Shown here in pieces: positions 42,483-51,230 of a DNA stretch of 64,000 nt. The stretch covers positions 368,413-432,412 of the forward strand of contig JABARH010000010.1 in the NCBI GenBank assembly GCA_019187665.1. Direction: 5' to 3'. The stretch comes from Anaerolineales bacterium (GTDB lineage: Bacteria > Chloroflexota > Anaerolineae > Anaerolineales > Villigracilaceae). The stretch's first letter is position 1, and each line of letters starts with the position of its first letter. The notes under the pieces are model-generated. The model searched no databases. It was not told where the DNA came from and saw only the letters and a list, made by a program, of their open reading frames with translations. The position numbers and the translations under genes are program-made.

Positions 42483-45344
42483 TTACGGCGTTGTCTGGAA
42501 TTGGAAGACCGGCGACCAGTCGCTCGGGCCGAACGTTCCGTTCACGAGCACGCGCCAGTAGTAGGTGGTGTTGCGCCGTAGATTTAGGAAATGCGTGTAC
42601 GTGGAGACCGTTACCTTTTTGTTGATCGCCAGCATCCTGAAGTTGGGATAGGTTGAAACCTGAATAGTGTAGGAGGAGGCGCCAGGCATATCGTCCCAGT
42701 CGAAGACGGGCTTGAGCGCGATGCCAACGCTCAGGTCTGCAGGAGAGAGCAGGGTTGGCGGAGCAAACGCTACGCGTAACGAACGCACAGCGCTCCAGCC
42801 CTGCGTACTGCCTGAACTGTTGAAGGCAGACACGCGCCAGTAGAGGGTTGTAGCGGCGGGTAGATTGGTGAGAGGCGTAAAGTTGGAGACCGCGCCCATA
42901 CTGTTCGTATCTATCAGCGGACTGCTGAAATCGTTATTGTCGTCCACTTGCAGTTGGTAGTGATCAAGGTCGGGTGACGAATCGCTCCAGTCGAAGGTGG
43001 GCGTGAGGTCTTTGGTGAGGCTGTTCGAAGCCGGGCTGGTCAGCGAGGGGATGCCCGGCACGCCGAGACAGGTGTTGACCTGGACCATATCCAGCCACCA
43101 GCCGCCGATGTAGTTCTCCGAATCGGTGCCCATTCGCCAGCGGAAGTTGACATTTTGTCCCGCCAGGCTGGAAAGGTTATACCGCGACGTAACATAGCCG
43201 TGGCTTTCGCCGGTGAAGGAGTTGCGCCCACCGATGGGATTGCCGTAGGAATTACTGATCGTTCCCTTGTAATTCTGGCCGCCGCTGTACAGCGCGGCCG
43301 CATCGTTGAACGGCCCGTTATTCACGCTGTACTCGAGGACGCCGCCATCGAAACTACTTTCAAGCCAGACGATCTGAGCGAAGAGCAGGTAGGAATTTTC
43401 GCCGGCCGGCAGGGCAATGCTCGGACTGGTGGCGGTTGCTTCGTTTAACAACTCGGTATCGTCAGCGTATAGCGCGTCCACACCATCATACGCGAGAGGC
43501 CCGTAATCGGGGTAGTAGGCGGTGTTAGACCACAGCATCCAGTCGGTGTCGCTGATGGTCCAGCCGTCGGTGCCGGTTTCGAAATCCTCGTTGTAGACGG
43601 CGGTGTCAACCGCGGTGTTGACCGGGCAGGCGGTGGTATTCGGGTTGTAATTCGTGGTGGGTTCCAGATTCATCTTGGTGGCGTCGGTGGCGTCGCGCAC
43701 TTCCTGACAATCCAGCAGGGTGATGCCGTTCACACCGACCTGGTTGATACACGCCTGGTATAACGCGTAATACAGATCGTAATACCCGGAGCCAGAGGTC
43801 AGGATGTTGGACTGGGCTTCGTAGTAGATAGTGATGGTCTTGTCCCAGCCGAGCGGGGAGACGGTCTTGCCGTTGAACTTTCCTCCGGCCACCATCAGGT
43901 AGGCGGCTTTGTTGTTTACGCCGCTGTTGTAATGCACGCCGCCGTTATCGTTCAGGTAACATGAGCCGCTTTTGCAATAATAGAGACTCTTCATCGAGTC
44001 GGGTTGGCCGTGGGCGGGCGGGGCCTTCATGTCGCGGATCACGCCGATGCCCGTCGCATCCTCGCCGATCTTCCAGTCGTAGGTGGCGCCGTCGGTGCCG
44101 TCGCCATTAATTTGATCCACGTATTCGCCCCACACGTCTGAGAGCGATTCGTTGATGGCGCCGGATTCCCAGAAATAGAACAGCCCGGACTCGTATTGGG
44201 TCACGCCGTGAGTCAGTTCATGTCCAACCACATCGTCGGCCGCCAGCCCGTTGCAGTAGGTCATCTCGTCGCCGTCCCAGAACGCGTTAGGACACCTGCC
44301 CGATTCATTCCAATTCACGTTCGAGACCAGATCCATGCCCGCGTTGTCAATGCCATCGCGGTTGAAGGGCGCGGCCGCATAGACCGAATAGGTATCGAAG
44401 GCAAACGCGTGCGCGTCGTTCGCGTCAGCGTTGCCGCTTCCGCACGCGCGCGCATTATTCGAGCAGACCAGGCTCACGCGCTGCCCGTTCGTGCCGTTGG
44501 ACGTGTATGTTTTGAGGACGGGGACGCCGAGGAGCGCCTGCGGGGCCGGCAGACTCGTCGCGAGGGCCGCGCCCGCTGCCCCGTTCAGGTTGGAGGCGGC
44601 GTTGGGCCTCGCGCTCCACATCGTGTCCACCTGGTTGAAATTTAAACTCACGCTGCCGCGCCGGGCATCCACCAGCACGAATTCGCGCACTGCCTGCCCG
44701 CTCGCGGAAACCTCCACGCGCCAGACGAGGTGGGCCGGGCTGTCCATCCGGCCTTCGAGCAAACGCGCGTCGTATATCCACAACGTCGGCTCGGTGGCGG
44801 TTAGTTGTGAGACGTTCACATTGCGAAGTTTCGCGGTGAGAGCCATGGCCGTCTCGCGCGCCTGGCCCGCGCTGATCGAGGGCGTTGTGACGATCGCGAG
44901 ATTTGGGGAAGCCTTTCCGCTGAGCGAGATCAAACCGCCATTGTTCATTTGCAGAACGAGGTTTCCCGCAATAACCGGCACTCCAAAGTAAGTTTGCTGG
45001 TAACGCATCACGCGGCGGCCATCGGCGAGCTGCTTCTCGTTCACAAGCAGCAGATCTTCGCGCGCGTTGGCAACGCCGAATTGCGGCGCATAGACCGAAA
45101 GGATCGAAGCCGCGCGCGCCGGTTCGTCAATCAAACTTCCGACCGCGCCCATCACCCCCAACGGTTGCGAGGCCGATGCGCCGATAAAGGTCAACATGCC
45201 GGTGGCGGGTGAGACGGCTGTGCGAATGCCTCCGCCTCCGCCGGCCGCGGCCTGCGCGGAGAACGAACCTGCCGCGCCGAACAGCAATCCAAAAATAGCG
45301 GCGGCGGAAACTATGATTTGCAGAAAACGAAAATGTTTTTTCAT
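42483..45344 (-). CDS. Secreted thermolysin-family (M4) metalloprotease with C-terminal beta domains
   Basis: 953 residues. Signal peptide 1-34; FTP/PepSY propeptide about 50-230 (LLLVNEKQLADGRRVMRYQQ); M4 catalytic domain about 255-560 with the zinc helix VVGHELTHGVTQYESG and the third ligand in GAINESLSDVWGEY; then a jelly-roll-like domain (about 585-765) and two fibronectin-like repeats (TPTFDWSDSSPDLDHYQLQV, KPVFDWDDMPGASSYTIQV). AAAAGGAG lies seven bases before the ATG. An exported protease likely used to degrade external protein. Confidence 0.92.
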   Translation of the reverse strand: MKKHFRFLQIIVSAAAIFGLLFGAAGSFSAQAAAGGGGGIRTAVSPATGMLTFIGASASQPLGVMGAVGSLIDEPARAASILSVYAPQFGVANAREDLLLVNEKQLADGRRVMRYQQTYFGVPVIAGNLVLQMNNGGLISLSGKASPNLAIVTTPSISAGQARETAMALTAKLRNVNVSQLTATEPTLWIYDARLLEGRMDSPAHLVWRVEVSASGQAVREFVLVDARRGSVSLNFNQVDTMWSARPNAASNLNGAAGAALATSLPAPQALLGVPVLKTYTSNGTNGQRVSLVCSNNARACGSGNADANDAHAFAFDTYSVYAAAPFNRDGIDNAGMDLVSNVNWNESGRCPNAFWDGDEMTYCNGLAADDVVGHELTHGVTQYESGLFYFWESGAINESLSDVWGEYVDQINGDGTDGATYDWKIGEDATGIGVIRDMKAPPAHGQPDSMKSLYYCKSGSCYLNDNGGVHYNSGVNNKAAYLMVAGGKFNGKTVSPLGWDKTITIYYEAQSNILTSGSGYYDLYYALYQACINQVGVNGITLLDCQEVRDATDATKMNLEPTTNYNPNTTACPVNTAVDTAVYNEDFETGTDGWTISDTDWMLWSNTAYYPDYGPLAYDGVDALYADDTELLNEATATSPSIALPAGENSYLLFAQIVWLESSFDGGVLEYSVNNGPFNDAAALYSGGQNYKGTISNSYGNPIGGRNSFTGESHGYVTSRYNLSSLAGQNVNFRWRMGTDSENYIGGWWLDMVQVNTCLGVPGIPSLTSPASNSLTKDLTPTFDWSDSSPDLDHYQLQVDDNNDFSSPLIDTNSMGAVSNFTPLTNLPAATTLYWRVSAFNSSGSTQGWSAVRSLRVAFAPPTLLSPADLSVGIALKPVFDWDDMPGASSYTIQVSTYPNFRMLAINKKVTVSTYTHFLNLRRNTTYYWRVLVNGTFGPSDWSPVFQFQTTP

Positions 45345-45431
45345 TGAAGCTCCTTTTCAGACGGGAATAGAGTTGAAGTATAGCGGCAACACGGCGAGAC
45401 TGCCAGTGGCAAAAAAACAGTAAACGTACGG

Positions 45432-47753
45432 TTATGCGGCGTTGACCAACCGGTCGAGATCGCCGGTCGTGGAAAGATACTTTCGGTAGGCGGCTGTTTC
45501 TTTTAATATCCCCCGCAACGCTACGAACAATTCCGCCTGTAAATATGGATTCTTTCCACGCGTGTCTTTGGATAATTCCACCTCGCTGTTTTTGATCGTC
45601 ATCCCAACCTGGCCCCCGGCCGCCAGCCATTCGAGACCCACCCGCACCGCCGCTTCGCGCGCCGCCAAAGCGGACGCCAGCTCGCCGACCATGACCCTGC
45701 CCCCGCGTCGGTTCAACGTGAACTTGCATAACCCCGCGAGGCGGTTTAAAAAATCCTCAGCTGTTTCCTCGGCGGGCATTTTGGCAAAGACATAGACGAT
45801 TTTCGGTTTAACAATTTCCAATGCCTTTTTTAATTCAACAGGAGAGGGCGGCATGGTGAAAATCGAAAACTCTTCGGCTTCGCGCAGGTTGACCCGCGAA
45901 ACGCCGCTTTCCTGATCCGCGCCCTCGGCCCAGATCAAGGTTGAAGGTTGCAGATTTAACGGCGACGATTGCAGGCGCATATCGCGCACCTCGATTCCCG
46001 CCGCTCGAATTTCAAGCGGCGCCTCCTCGACGACGCGCAATTCCTCGTATTGCAATGAAAGTTGTTTTTCTCCGCGATAGGACCCGGCCCGTAGAGAGTA
46101 GGCGAGGTCAATCACGGTCTCCGCATCGGGAAGATGTTCCTTGTCGCCGCTCCACCATAGCAGGCTTTGCGTGTTGCCCGCTTCGTCTTCGATATGGAGC
46201 CGCAGGTGTTCCTTATTTTTGCCGATCTCCCGGATTGATTTTAATTTCACGCGGCGGGTTGCAAAGGTCAGCGCGGGGTTGCCTGCCCCAAACGGGGCCA
46301 GCGACTCGATGGAATCTGCTAGTTTGAAATTGATCTCGTCCAGGCTCAGCCATGCGTCAATTTGCAGTGTCGGCTCTTCGCGTGCCGTCGCGCCGAGTTG
46401 TTTTTCCACCGCCGCGCCGAGCCGCTTGCGGAATACGGCCAGGTCGTCTTTTTTCAGCGACATACCTGCCGCCATTGGATGACCGCCGAAGCCGAGCAGA
46501 ATATCTTTTTGCGCGGCGATGGCCTCAGTGATATGCAGTCCTTCGATGGAACGCGCCGAACCGCGCAGAATTCCATCCTCCGATTCGTTGAGCAGGATGG
46601 CGGGTTTGTGATGCCGCTCCACAAGTTTATTTGCCACGATGCCCACCACGCCGCCCGGCCAACTGGGATGGGACAGGACGATCGCCGCCTCGTCGAGCAG
46701 GGCAGGCGATTCCTTCAATTGCGCTTCCGCTGCCTCGTAAACCTGACTCGTTAACAGTCTGCGTTGTGAGTTCAAGCCCTCGATCTGCGCGGCCAGCACG
46801 CGCGCGCGAACGGGGTCGCGCGTGAGCAATAATTCAACCGCAGGGTTGGCGTCGCCAAGTCTGCCGAGCGCATTCAGGCGCGGTCCAAACGTAAAGCCAA
46901 TGGTCTCTTCGGTCAGCGTTTCGAGCGCGGCGCCCGCCAGTTCGGCGATGACGCGCAGTCCGAGGCGCGTTGTGCTGCGAAGCGCCTCGATTCCTTTTTG
47001 CGCGAGTGAACGCGTTTCGCCGCGCAACAGCGCGACGTCTGCGATCAGGCCGAGGGCGGTCAGGTCCAGCAGGTCGGCGGTTTGTATTGAAGATGCAGGC
47101 TTCTGAATTCCAAGTTTGGAATTCAGAAGCGCTTCCGCCGTTTTATACGCCACGCCCACGCCTGCCAAATTTGCCAGGGCATGCTCTGGTGGCAGCATCT
47201 TCGGGTTGACGACGGCTAGCGCGTTCGGCAGTGTCTCGCCCAGGTCGTGATGGTCGGTGACGATCACGTCCACGCCGCGCGCGTTGGCAAAGTCAATGGC
47301 GGCGTGCGCGGTGACGCCGGTGTCGCAGGTGATGATGAGTGTCGCGCCGCCGTCAATGATGGGTTTGAGACTCTCGATGTGGACGCCGTGACCCTCCTTG
47401 CCGCGAATTGGAATGTAGTAAACCACCCTGGCGCCGATGGCATGAAGTGTTTGCACCAGCAGGGTGGTGGAAGTCTGTCCGTCCACGTCGAAATCGCCCC
47501 AGACGCAGATCGTTTCGGATTTGCGTATAGCCAGAATAATGCGCTCGACGGCTCTGACCATTCCTCCTTGCGCGGAAGAAGTCACGTCGGGATAGGGTGT
47601 GGGCGAAATTTCTTCGGGATGCAAAAACGCGCGCGCCGATTCGGGAGTGGCGATGCCGCGTCGCAGGAGAGTCTGCGCGACAAGCGGAGGCAGGTCCAAC
47701 GTCAGGAACGAGGCGGGGATTGCAACCGGATGGGGGTCGAGCCAGCGGGTCAT
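45432..47753 (-). CDS. recJ: Single-stranded-DNA-specific exonuclease RecJ
   Basis: 773 residues. RecJ degrades single-stranded DNA 5' to 3' in repair. DHH-family motifs: VWGDFDVDGQTSTTLLV (motif I), ITCDTG (II), IVTDHHDLGE (III), and later GFGGHPMAAGM of the DHHA1 domain. An OB-fold region follows (ATRRVKLKSIREIGKNKEHL). The C-terminal 180 residues extend past the basic core, as in Thermus-type RecJ. It stands alone, between tryptophanase and the M4 protease, all on the same strand. Confidence 0.93.
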   Translation of the reverse strand: MTRWLDPHPVAIPASFLTLDLPPLVAQTLLRRGIATPESARAFLHPEEISPTPYPDVTSSAQGGMVRAVERIILAIRKSETICVWGDFDVDGQTSTTLLVQTLHAIGARVVYYIPIRGKEGHGVHIESLKPIIDGGATLIITCDTGVTAHAAIDFANARGVDVIVTDHHDLGETLPNALAVVNPKMLPPEHALANLAGVGVAYKTAEALLNSKLGIQKPASSIQTADLLDLTALGLIADVALLRGETRSLAQKGIEALRSTTRLGLRVIAELAGAALETLTEETIGFTFGPRLNALGRLGDANPAVELLLTRDPVRARVLAAQIEGLNSQRRLLTSQVYEAAEAQLKESPALLDEAAIVLSHPSWPGGVVGIVANKLVERHHKPAILLNESEDGILRGSARSIEGLHITEAIAAQKDILLGFGGHPMAAGMSLKKDDLAVFRKRLGAAVEKQLGATAREEPTLQIDAWLSLDEINFKLADSIESLAPFGAGNPALTFATRRVKLKSIREIGKNKEHLRLHIEDEAGNTQSLLWWSGDKEHLPDAETVIDLAYSLRAGSYRGEKQLSLQYEELRVVEEAPLEIRAAGIEVRDMRLQSSPLNLQPSTLIWAEGADQESGVSRVNLREAEEFSIFTMPPSPVELKKALEIVKPKIVYVFAKMPAEETAEDFLNRLAGLCKFTLNRRGGRVMVGELASALAAREAAVRVGLEWLAAGGQVGMTIKNSEVELSKDTRGKNPYLQAELFVALRGILKETAAYRKYLSTTGDLDRLVNAA

Positions 47754-47846
47754 GTTGGCAAGTATCAGGCGTCAGGTTTCAGGTGTCAAGCGCCGCGATC
47801 CAGTTCCGCGTTAAATGCGAAACGCGCGCGTTTCGTGGATTGAACG

Positions 47847-49220
47847 TTACAGCGGTTCGAACTGCGCGGTAAAGTGTCTCAGCAGTTCCGGCGCGTACGT
47901 GAATTTGTAACCGCGAATGGATTCGGCGCGTGATTTTATGTTTGCCAGCGTGTCGGCAATGTAGTCCATGTGACTCTGGGTGTACATGCGGCGCGGGATG
48001 GCGAGGCGCAGCAGTTCAAGTTTGGGATAGACCATCTGTCCCGTTTCGGGATCGGGATGCGCGAACATGACCGAGCCGATTTCGCAGCCGCGCACCGCGC
48101 CCTCGCGGAACAGTTCGACGGTCAGCGCCTGGCCGGGGAATTCGCCTTGTGGAATGTGTGGCAGGACGGCGCGCGCGTCCACATAGACGGCGTGGCCGCC
48201 CGCAGGTTGGATGGTGGGAACGCCCGCTTCGTTCAGGCGCGCGGCGAGGTAGGCCGTCTGCCCGAGGCGGTAGGCGAGGTAGGCTTCGTCCAGCCCCTCG
48301 TAGAGTCCGACTGCCAGCGCTTCCAGGTCGCGGCCGGCCAGTCCGCCGTAGGTCGGGAATCCCTCGCGCAGGATCAGTTCGTTTTTCACATTGCCGAAAA
48401 GTTTTTCATCGTTTATGCACAGCAGGCCGCCGATATTTACGATGGCGTCTTTTTTGGCCGACATGCACATGCCGTCGGCCAGGCTGAATATTTCACGCGC
48501 GATCTCAATGATGGATTTGTTTTCGTACCCTTTCTCGCGCAGTTTGATGAAGCAGGCGTTTTCGGCGTAGCGCGCCGCGTCGATGAAGAAGGGTATTTTG
48601 TGTTCGCGATACACCGCCGCTGCCGCCTTGAGGTTTTCCATCGAGATGGGCTGGCCGCCGCCGGCGTTGTTGGTGACGGTCAGCATGCCAAAGGGAATTG
48701 TTTCCGCGCCGACTTTTTCGATGAAGGTTTTGAGTTTGGCGATGTCTAGATTGCCTTTGAATGGATGCAGGCTGGACGGATCGAAGGCCTCGTCAATGAC
48801 GAGGTTGACGGGGCGCCCGCCCCGGGCGCGGATGTTGGCGTCGGTGGTATCGAAGTGCATGTTGCTTGGGATGTACATGCCCGGCTTGACAAGGCAGGCG
48901 GCGAGAATGTTTTCGGCCGCGCGTCCCTGGTGCGTGGGGACGAAATACTTGAAGCCGAAGATGTCCTCGACCGCGGACTTGAGACGCAGGTACGAGCGCG
49001 CGCCTGCGTATGATTCGTCGCCGCGCATGATGGCCGCCCATTGTTCATGGCTCATCGCGCCGGTACCGGAGTCGGTCAGCAGGTCAATGAAAATATCTTC
49101 GGCCTTCAGGCTGAAGACGTTGTATCCAGCCGCCTGGAGCGCGGCCTCGCGTTGTTCGCGCGAGATCAGGCGGACCGGTTCGACCACTTTAATGCGGAAG
49201 GGTTCGGGAGGGTATTGCAT
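47847..49220 (-). CDS. tnaA: Tryptophanase (beta-eliminating lyase)
   Basis: 457 residues from the second ATG, chosen because MQYPPEPFRI aligns with the starts of relatives and AGGAG is nine bases away. PLP enzyme that splits tryptophan into indole, pyruvate and ammonia. PLP lysine K257 in MSAKKDA. Specificity residues follow tryptophanase rather than tyrosine phenol-lyase: aspartate D124 in HFDTTDAN, and CEIGS where the phenol-lyase has an arginine. The ends EGFPTYGGLAGRDLEALAVGLY and LLRHFTAQF are conserved. A mobile element lies 141 bp upstream. Confidence 0.92.
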   Translation of the reverse strand: MQYPPEPFRIKVVEPVRLISREQREAALQAAGYNVFSLKAEDIFIDLLTDSGTGAMSHEQWAAIMRGDESYAGARSYLRLKSAVEDIFGFKYFVPTHQGRAAENILAACLVKPGMYIPSNMHFDTTDANIRARGGRPVNLVIDEAFDPSSLHPFKGNLDIAKLKTFIEKVGAETIPFGMLTVTNNAGGGQPISMENLKAAAAVYREHKIPFFIDAARYAENACFIKLREKGYENKSIIEIAREIFSLADGMCMSAKKDAIVNIGGLLCINDEKLFGNVKNELILREGFPTYGGLAGRDLEALAVGLYEGLDEAYLAYRLGQTAYLAARLNEAGVPTIQPAGGHAVYVDARAVLPHIPQGEFPGQALTVELFREGAVRGCEIGSVMFAHPDPETGQMVYPKLELLRLAIPRRMYTQSHMDYIADTLANIKSRAESIRGYKFTYAPELLRHFTAQFEPL

Positions 49221-49361
49221 GGTCATTTTCTCCTAATTTGAATTTGCGTCAAATTTGGGTAGCGAGCCTGGCCATTGCCCCGCGTCAGCCATTCGGTCTC
49301 CAATGACGCGTCAATTGTACGATTAAATCGCGTTTTAGGGAGTCGGACGCCGTTCCAGCCG

Positions 49362-49513
49362 TATGGTTTTTTCAAGGTCGGAGATTCATCAACGCGAGTT
49401 ACGCCAATCAGCGAATGACGCGAATAAACCCAAGAAAATTCGCGAAATTCGCCTATTCGTGGCATTCGCGTTCCAAACCCGCCGGTTTGTCAAGCGACTT
49501 TGAAAAGACCATA
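49362..49513 (+). mobile_element. 152-bp MITE-like element, family 1, copy 2
   Basis: Identical in length to 6913-7064 and different at 3 positions, all within the first 35 bases. A perfect 10-bp target duplication GTTCCAGCCG lies at 49352-49361 and 49514-49523. It sits in the divergent gap between tnaA and the Pit accessory gene, in the same orientation relative to the rightward gene as copy 1. No coding capacity. Confidence 0.9.
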
Positions 49514-49593
49514 GTTCCAGCCGCGCGTCTGCGACGGGCGATTCTTCCCGCCGGTGGTATGATTGGCGGACAATATTCCAGTATGAGGTTTCC

Positions 49594-50214
49594 ATGTTCC
49601 GTTTTTTCAAGAAGCGCGAAGAAGTGTTCCATAAACTCATTCAAGAGCAGGCGGCGGTCACCTTCGAGGGGCTGAAGCTGCTTGTCAAATACCTGGAGAC
49701 GAAATCGCCCGAGACCGCCGAGCAGCTTTCCATGAAGGAAAAAGAAGCGGATGAAACCCGCCGCATCTTGATTGACGAGTTGAATCGAAGTTTCGTCACG
49801 CCGTTCGACCGCGAAGATATCTTTTCTCTTTCGCGTTCCATTGACGACGTGATTGACTACGCCGACAGTACGGTCAGCGAAATGGCGATTCTGAACGTTT
49901 CGCCGACTTCGTACATGACGCGCATGGCTTCGCTCCTCAAAGACGCGGCGTACGAGATTCACCAGGCGGTCTTGCGTCTCGAAAAACATCCCGCCGTTGC
50001 CACCGACCATGCCCAGCGCGCCAAGGCGCTGGAAAACCGCGTGGAAGGCGTCTACCGCGAAGCCGTCGCGGACCTGTTTCGCGGGCCTGAGGATGTGCAT
50101 CATGTGGTGGAAATGTTGAAATTGCGCGAGGTCTACCGTCACCTTTCCAACGCGGCAGATCGCGGCGACGAGGCGGCGAACATCATTGCAGATATTGTGG
50201 TAAAGAAAACATAA
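49594..50214 (+). CDS. DUF47/PhoU-like Pit accessory protein
   Basis: 206 residues, all-helical DUF47 family. It starts with the typical MFRFFKKREEVFHKLIQEQA and has the acidic metal-binding helices (MKEKEADETRRILIDELNRSF, FDREDIFSLSRSIDDVIDYADS). These proteins sit beside Pit transporters and regulate phosphate uptake. The start is 80 bp after the mobile element. The transporter starts 30 bp later. Confidence 0.92.
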   Translation: MFRFFKKREEVFHKLIQEQAAVTFEGLKLLVKYLETKSPETAEQLSMKEKEADETRRILIDELNRSFVTPFDREDIFSLSRSIDDVIDYADSTVSEMAILNVSPTSYMTRMASLLKDAAYEIHQAVLRLEKHPAVATDHAQRAKALENRVEGVYREAVADLFRGPEDVHHVVEMLKLREVYRHLSNAADRGDEAANIIADIVVKKT

Positions 50215-50243
50215 GGCGGGCGGCAGTTTTCCCCAGTTGAATC

Positions 50244-51224
50244 ATGTCCAGTGAACTGCTCATCGTCATCGCGCTTGCATTGTTCTTCGGTTTCCTGAAC
50301 GGGATCCGCGACGCGGCCAATATCGTCGCCACCGTGATCTCTTCGCGTGCCTTCGCTCCGCGCACTGCATTGACCATTGCCGCGCTGGCCGAGTTTACCG
50401 GCCCGTTTTTATTCGGGGTTGGAGTGGCGCGCACCATCGGCGCGGAGATCGCCCAGGTCGACTCGTTGACTCTGACCGTGATCGTCGCAGCCCTGCTCGG
50501 CGCGATCGTTTGGAACGTCATCAACGGCCATCTCGGAATCCCCGGCAGTTCCTCGCACACGCTGATCGGAGGCATCATTGGCGCGGTGCTGGTCTCTGCA
50601 GGATGGCAGGCGATCCTCTTGCCCGGCTTGATCAAGGTCCTGGCCGCGTTGTTCATCTTTCCGCTGGTGGGGTTCGCGTCCGGTTTTGTTTTCACGCGCA
50701 TCATCTATTTTCTGGCGCAGGGAGCGTCGCCCCGGATCAACGAGTTTTTCAAGCGGAGCCAACTGATAACGGCGATCATTCTCGGCTTGAGTCATGGCAC
50801 AAATGACGCGCAAAAGTCCATGGGGATCATCGTGCTTGGGCTGGCGATCAGCCACCCGTTGAACTCGTTCGAAGTCCCGCTATGGGTGACTGTCGCCAGC
50901 GCGGCGGCCATGGCGCTTGGCACCAGTCTCGCAGGGTGGAAATTAATCCGCACGCTTGGCGGCCGGTTTTATAAGATCCGCCCTCTTCACAGTTTTTCGA
51001 CCCAGCTGACCTCGGGCATCGTCATCCTCAGCGCGTCGTTCTTCGGCGCGCCGGTCAGCACCTCGCACGTGGTCAGTTCAGCCATCATCGGCGTCGGCGC
51101 GTCTGAGCGCTTCAGCAAGGTGCGCTGGAGTGTGGCCGGCGATATCCTCACTGCGTGGCTGATCACCATCCCGGTCAGCGCGTCACTCGCAGCGGGGTTT
51201 TATTGGTTATTAACCGCGCTCTAA
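50244..51224 (+). CDS. Low-affinity inorganic phosphate transporter, Pit family
   Basis: 326 residues, about ten membrane helices. The duplicated Pit signature is present: GFLNGIRDAANIVATVISSRA near the start and LGLSHGTNDAQKSMGIIVLGL in the middle, and GAPVSTSHVVSSAIIGVG near the end mirrors GIPGSSSHTLIGGIIGA. It moves phosphate with protons (or metal phosphate complexes). The accessory protein gene precedes it in the same transcript. Confidence 0.94.
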   Translation: MSSELLIVIALALFFGFLNGIRDAANIVATVISSRAFAPRTALTIAALAEFTGPFLFGVGVARTIGAEIAQVDSLTLTVIVAALLGAIVWNVINGHLGIPGSSSHTLIGGIIGAVLVSAGWQAILLPGLIKVLAALFIFPLVGFASGFVFTRIIYFLAQGASPRINEFFKRSQLITAIILGLSHGTNDAQKSMGIIVLGLAISHPLNSFEVPLWVTVASAAAMALGTSLAGWKLIRTLGGRFYKIRPLHSFSTQLTSGIVILSASFFGAPVSTSHVVSSAIIGVGASERFSKVRWSVAGDILTAWLITIPVSASLAAGFYWLLTAL

Positions 51225-51230
51225 GAGTTT

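Noticed and set aside
44455..44781. Long antisense open frames within the M4 protease and RecJ genes
   Set aside because: They are side effects of GC-rich codon use; they lack ribosome sites and recognisable protein content.
47847..49220. Tyrosine phenol-lyase
   Set aside because: The residues at the specificity positions (D124, and CEIGS instead of an arginine-containing segment) follow tryptophanase.
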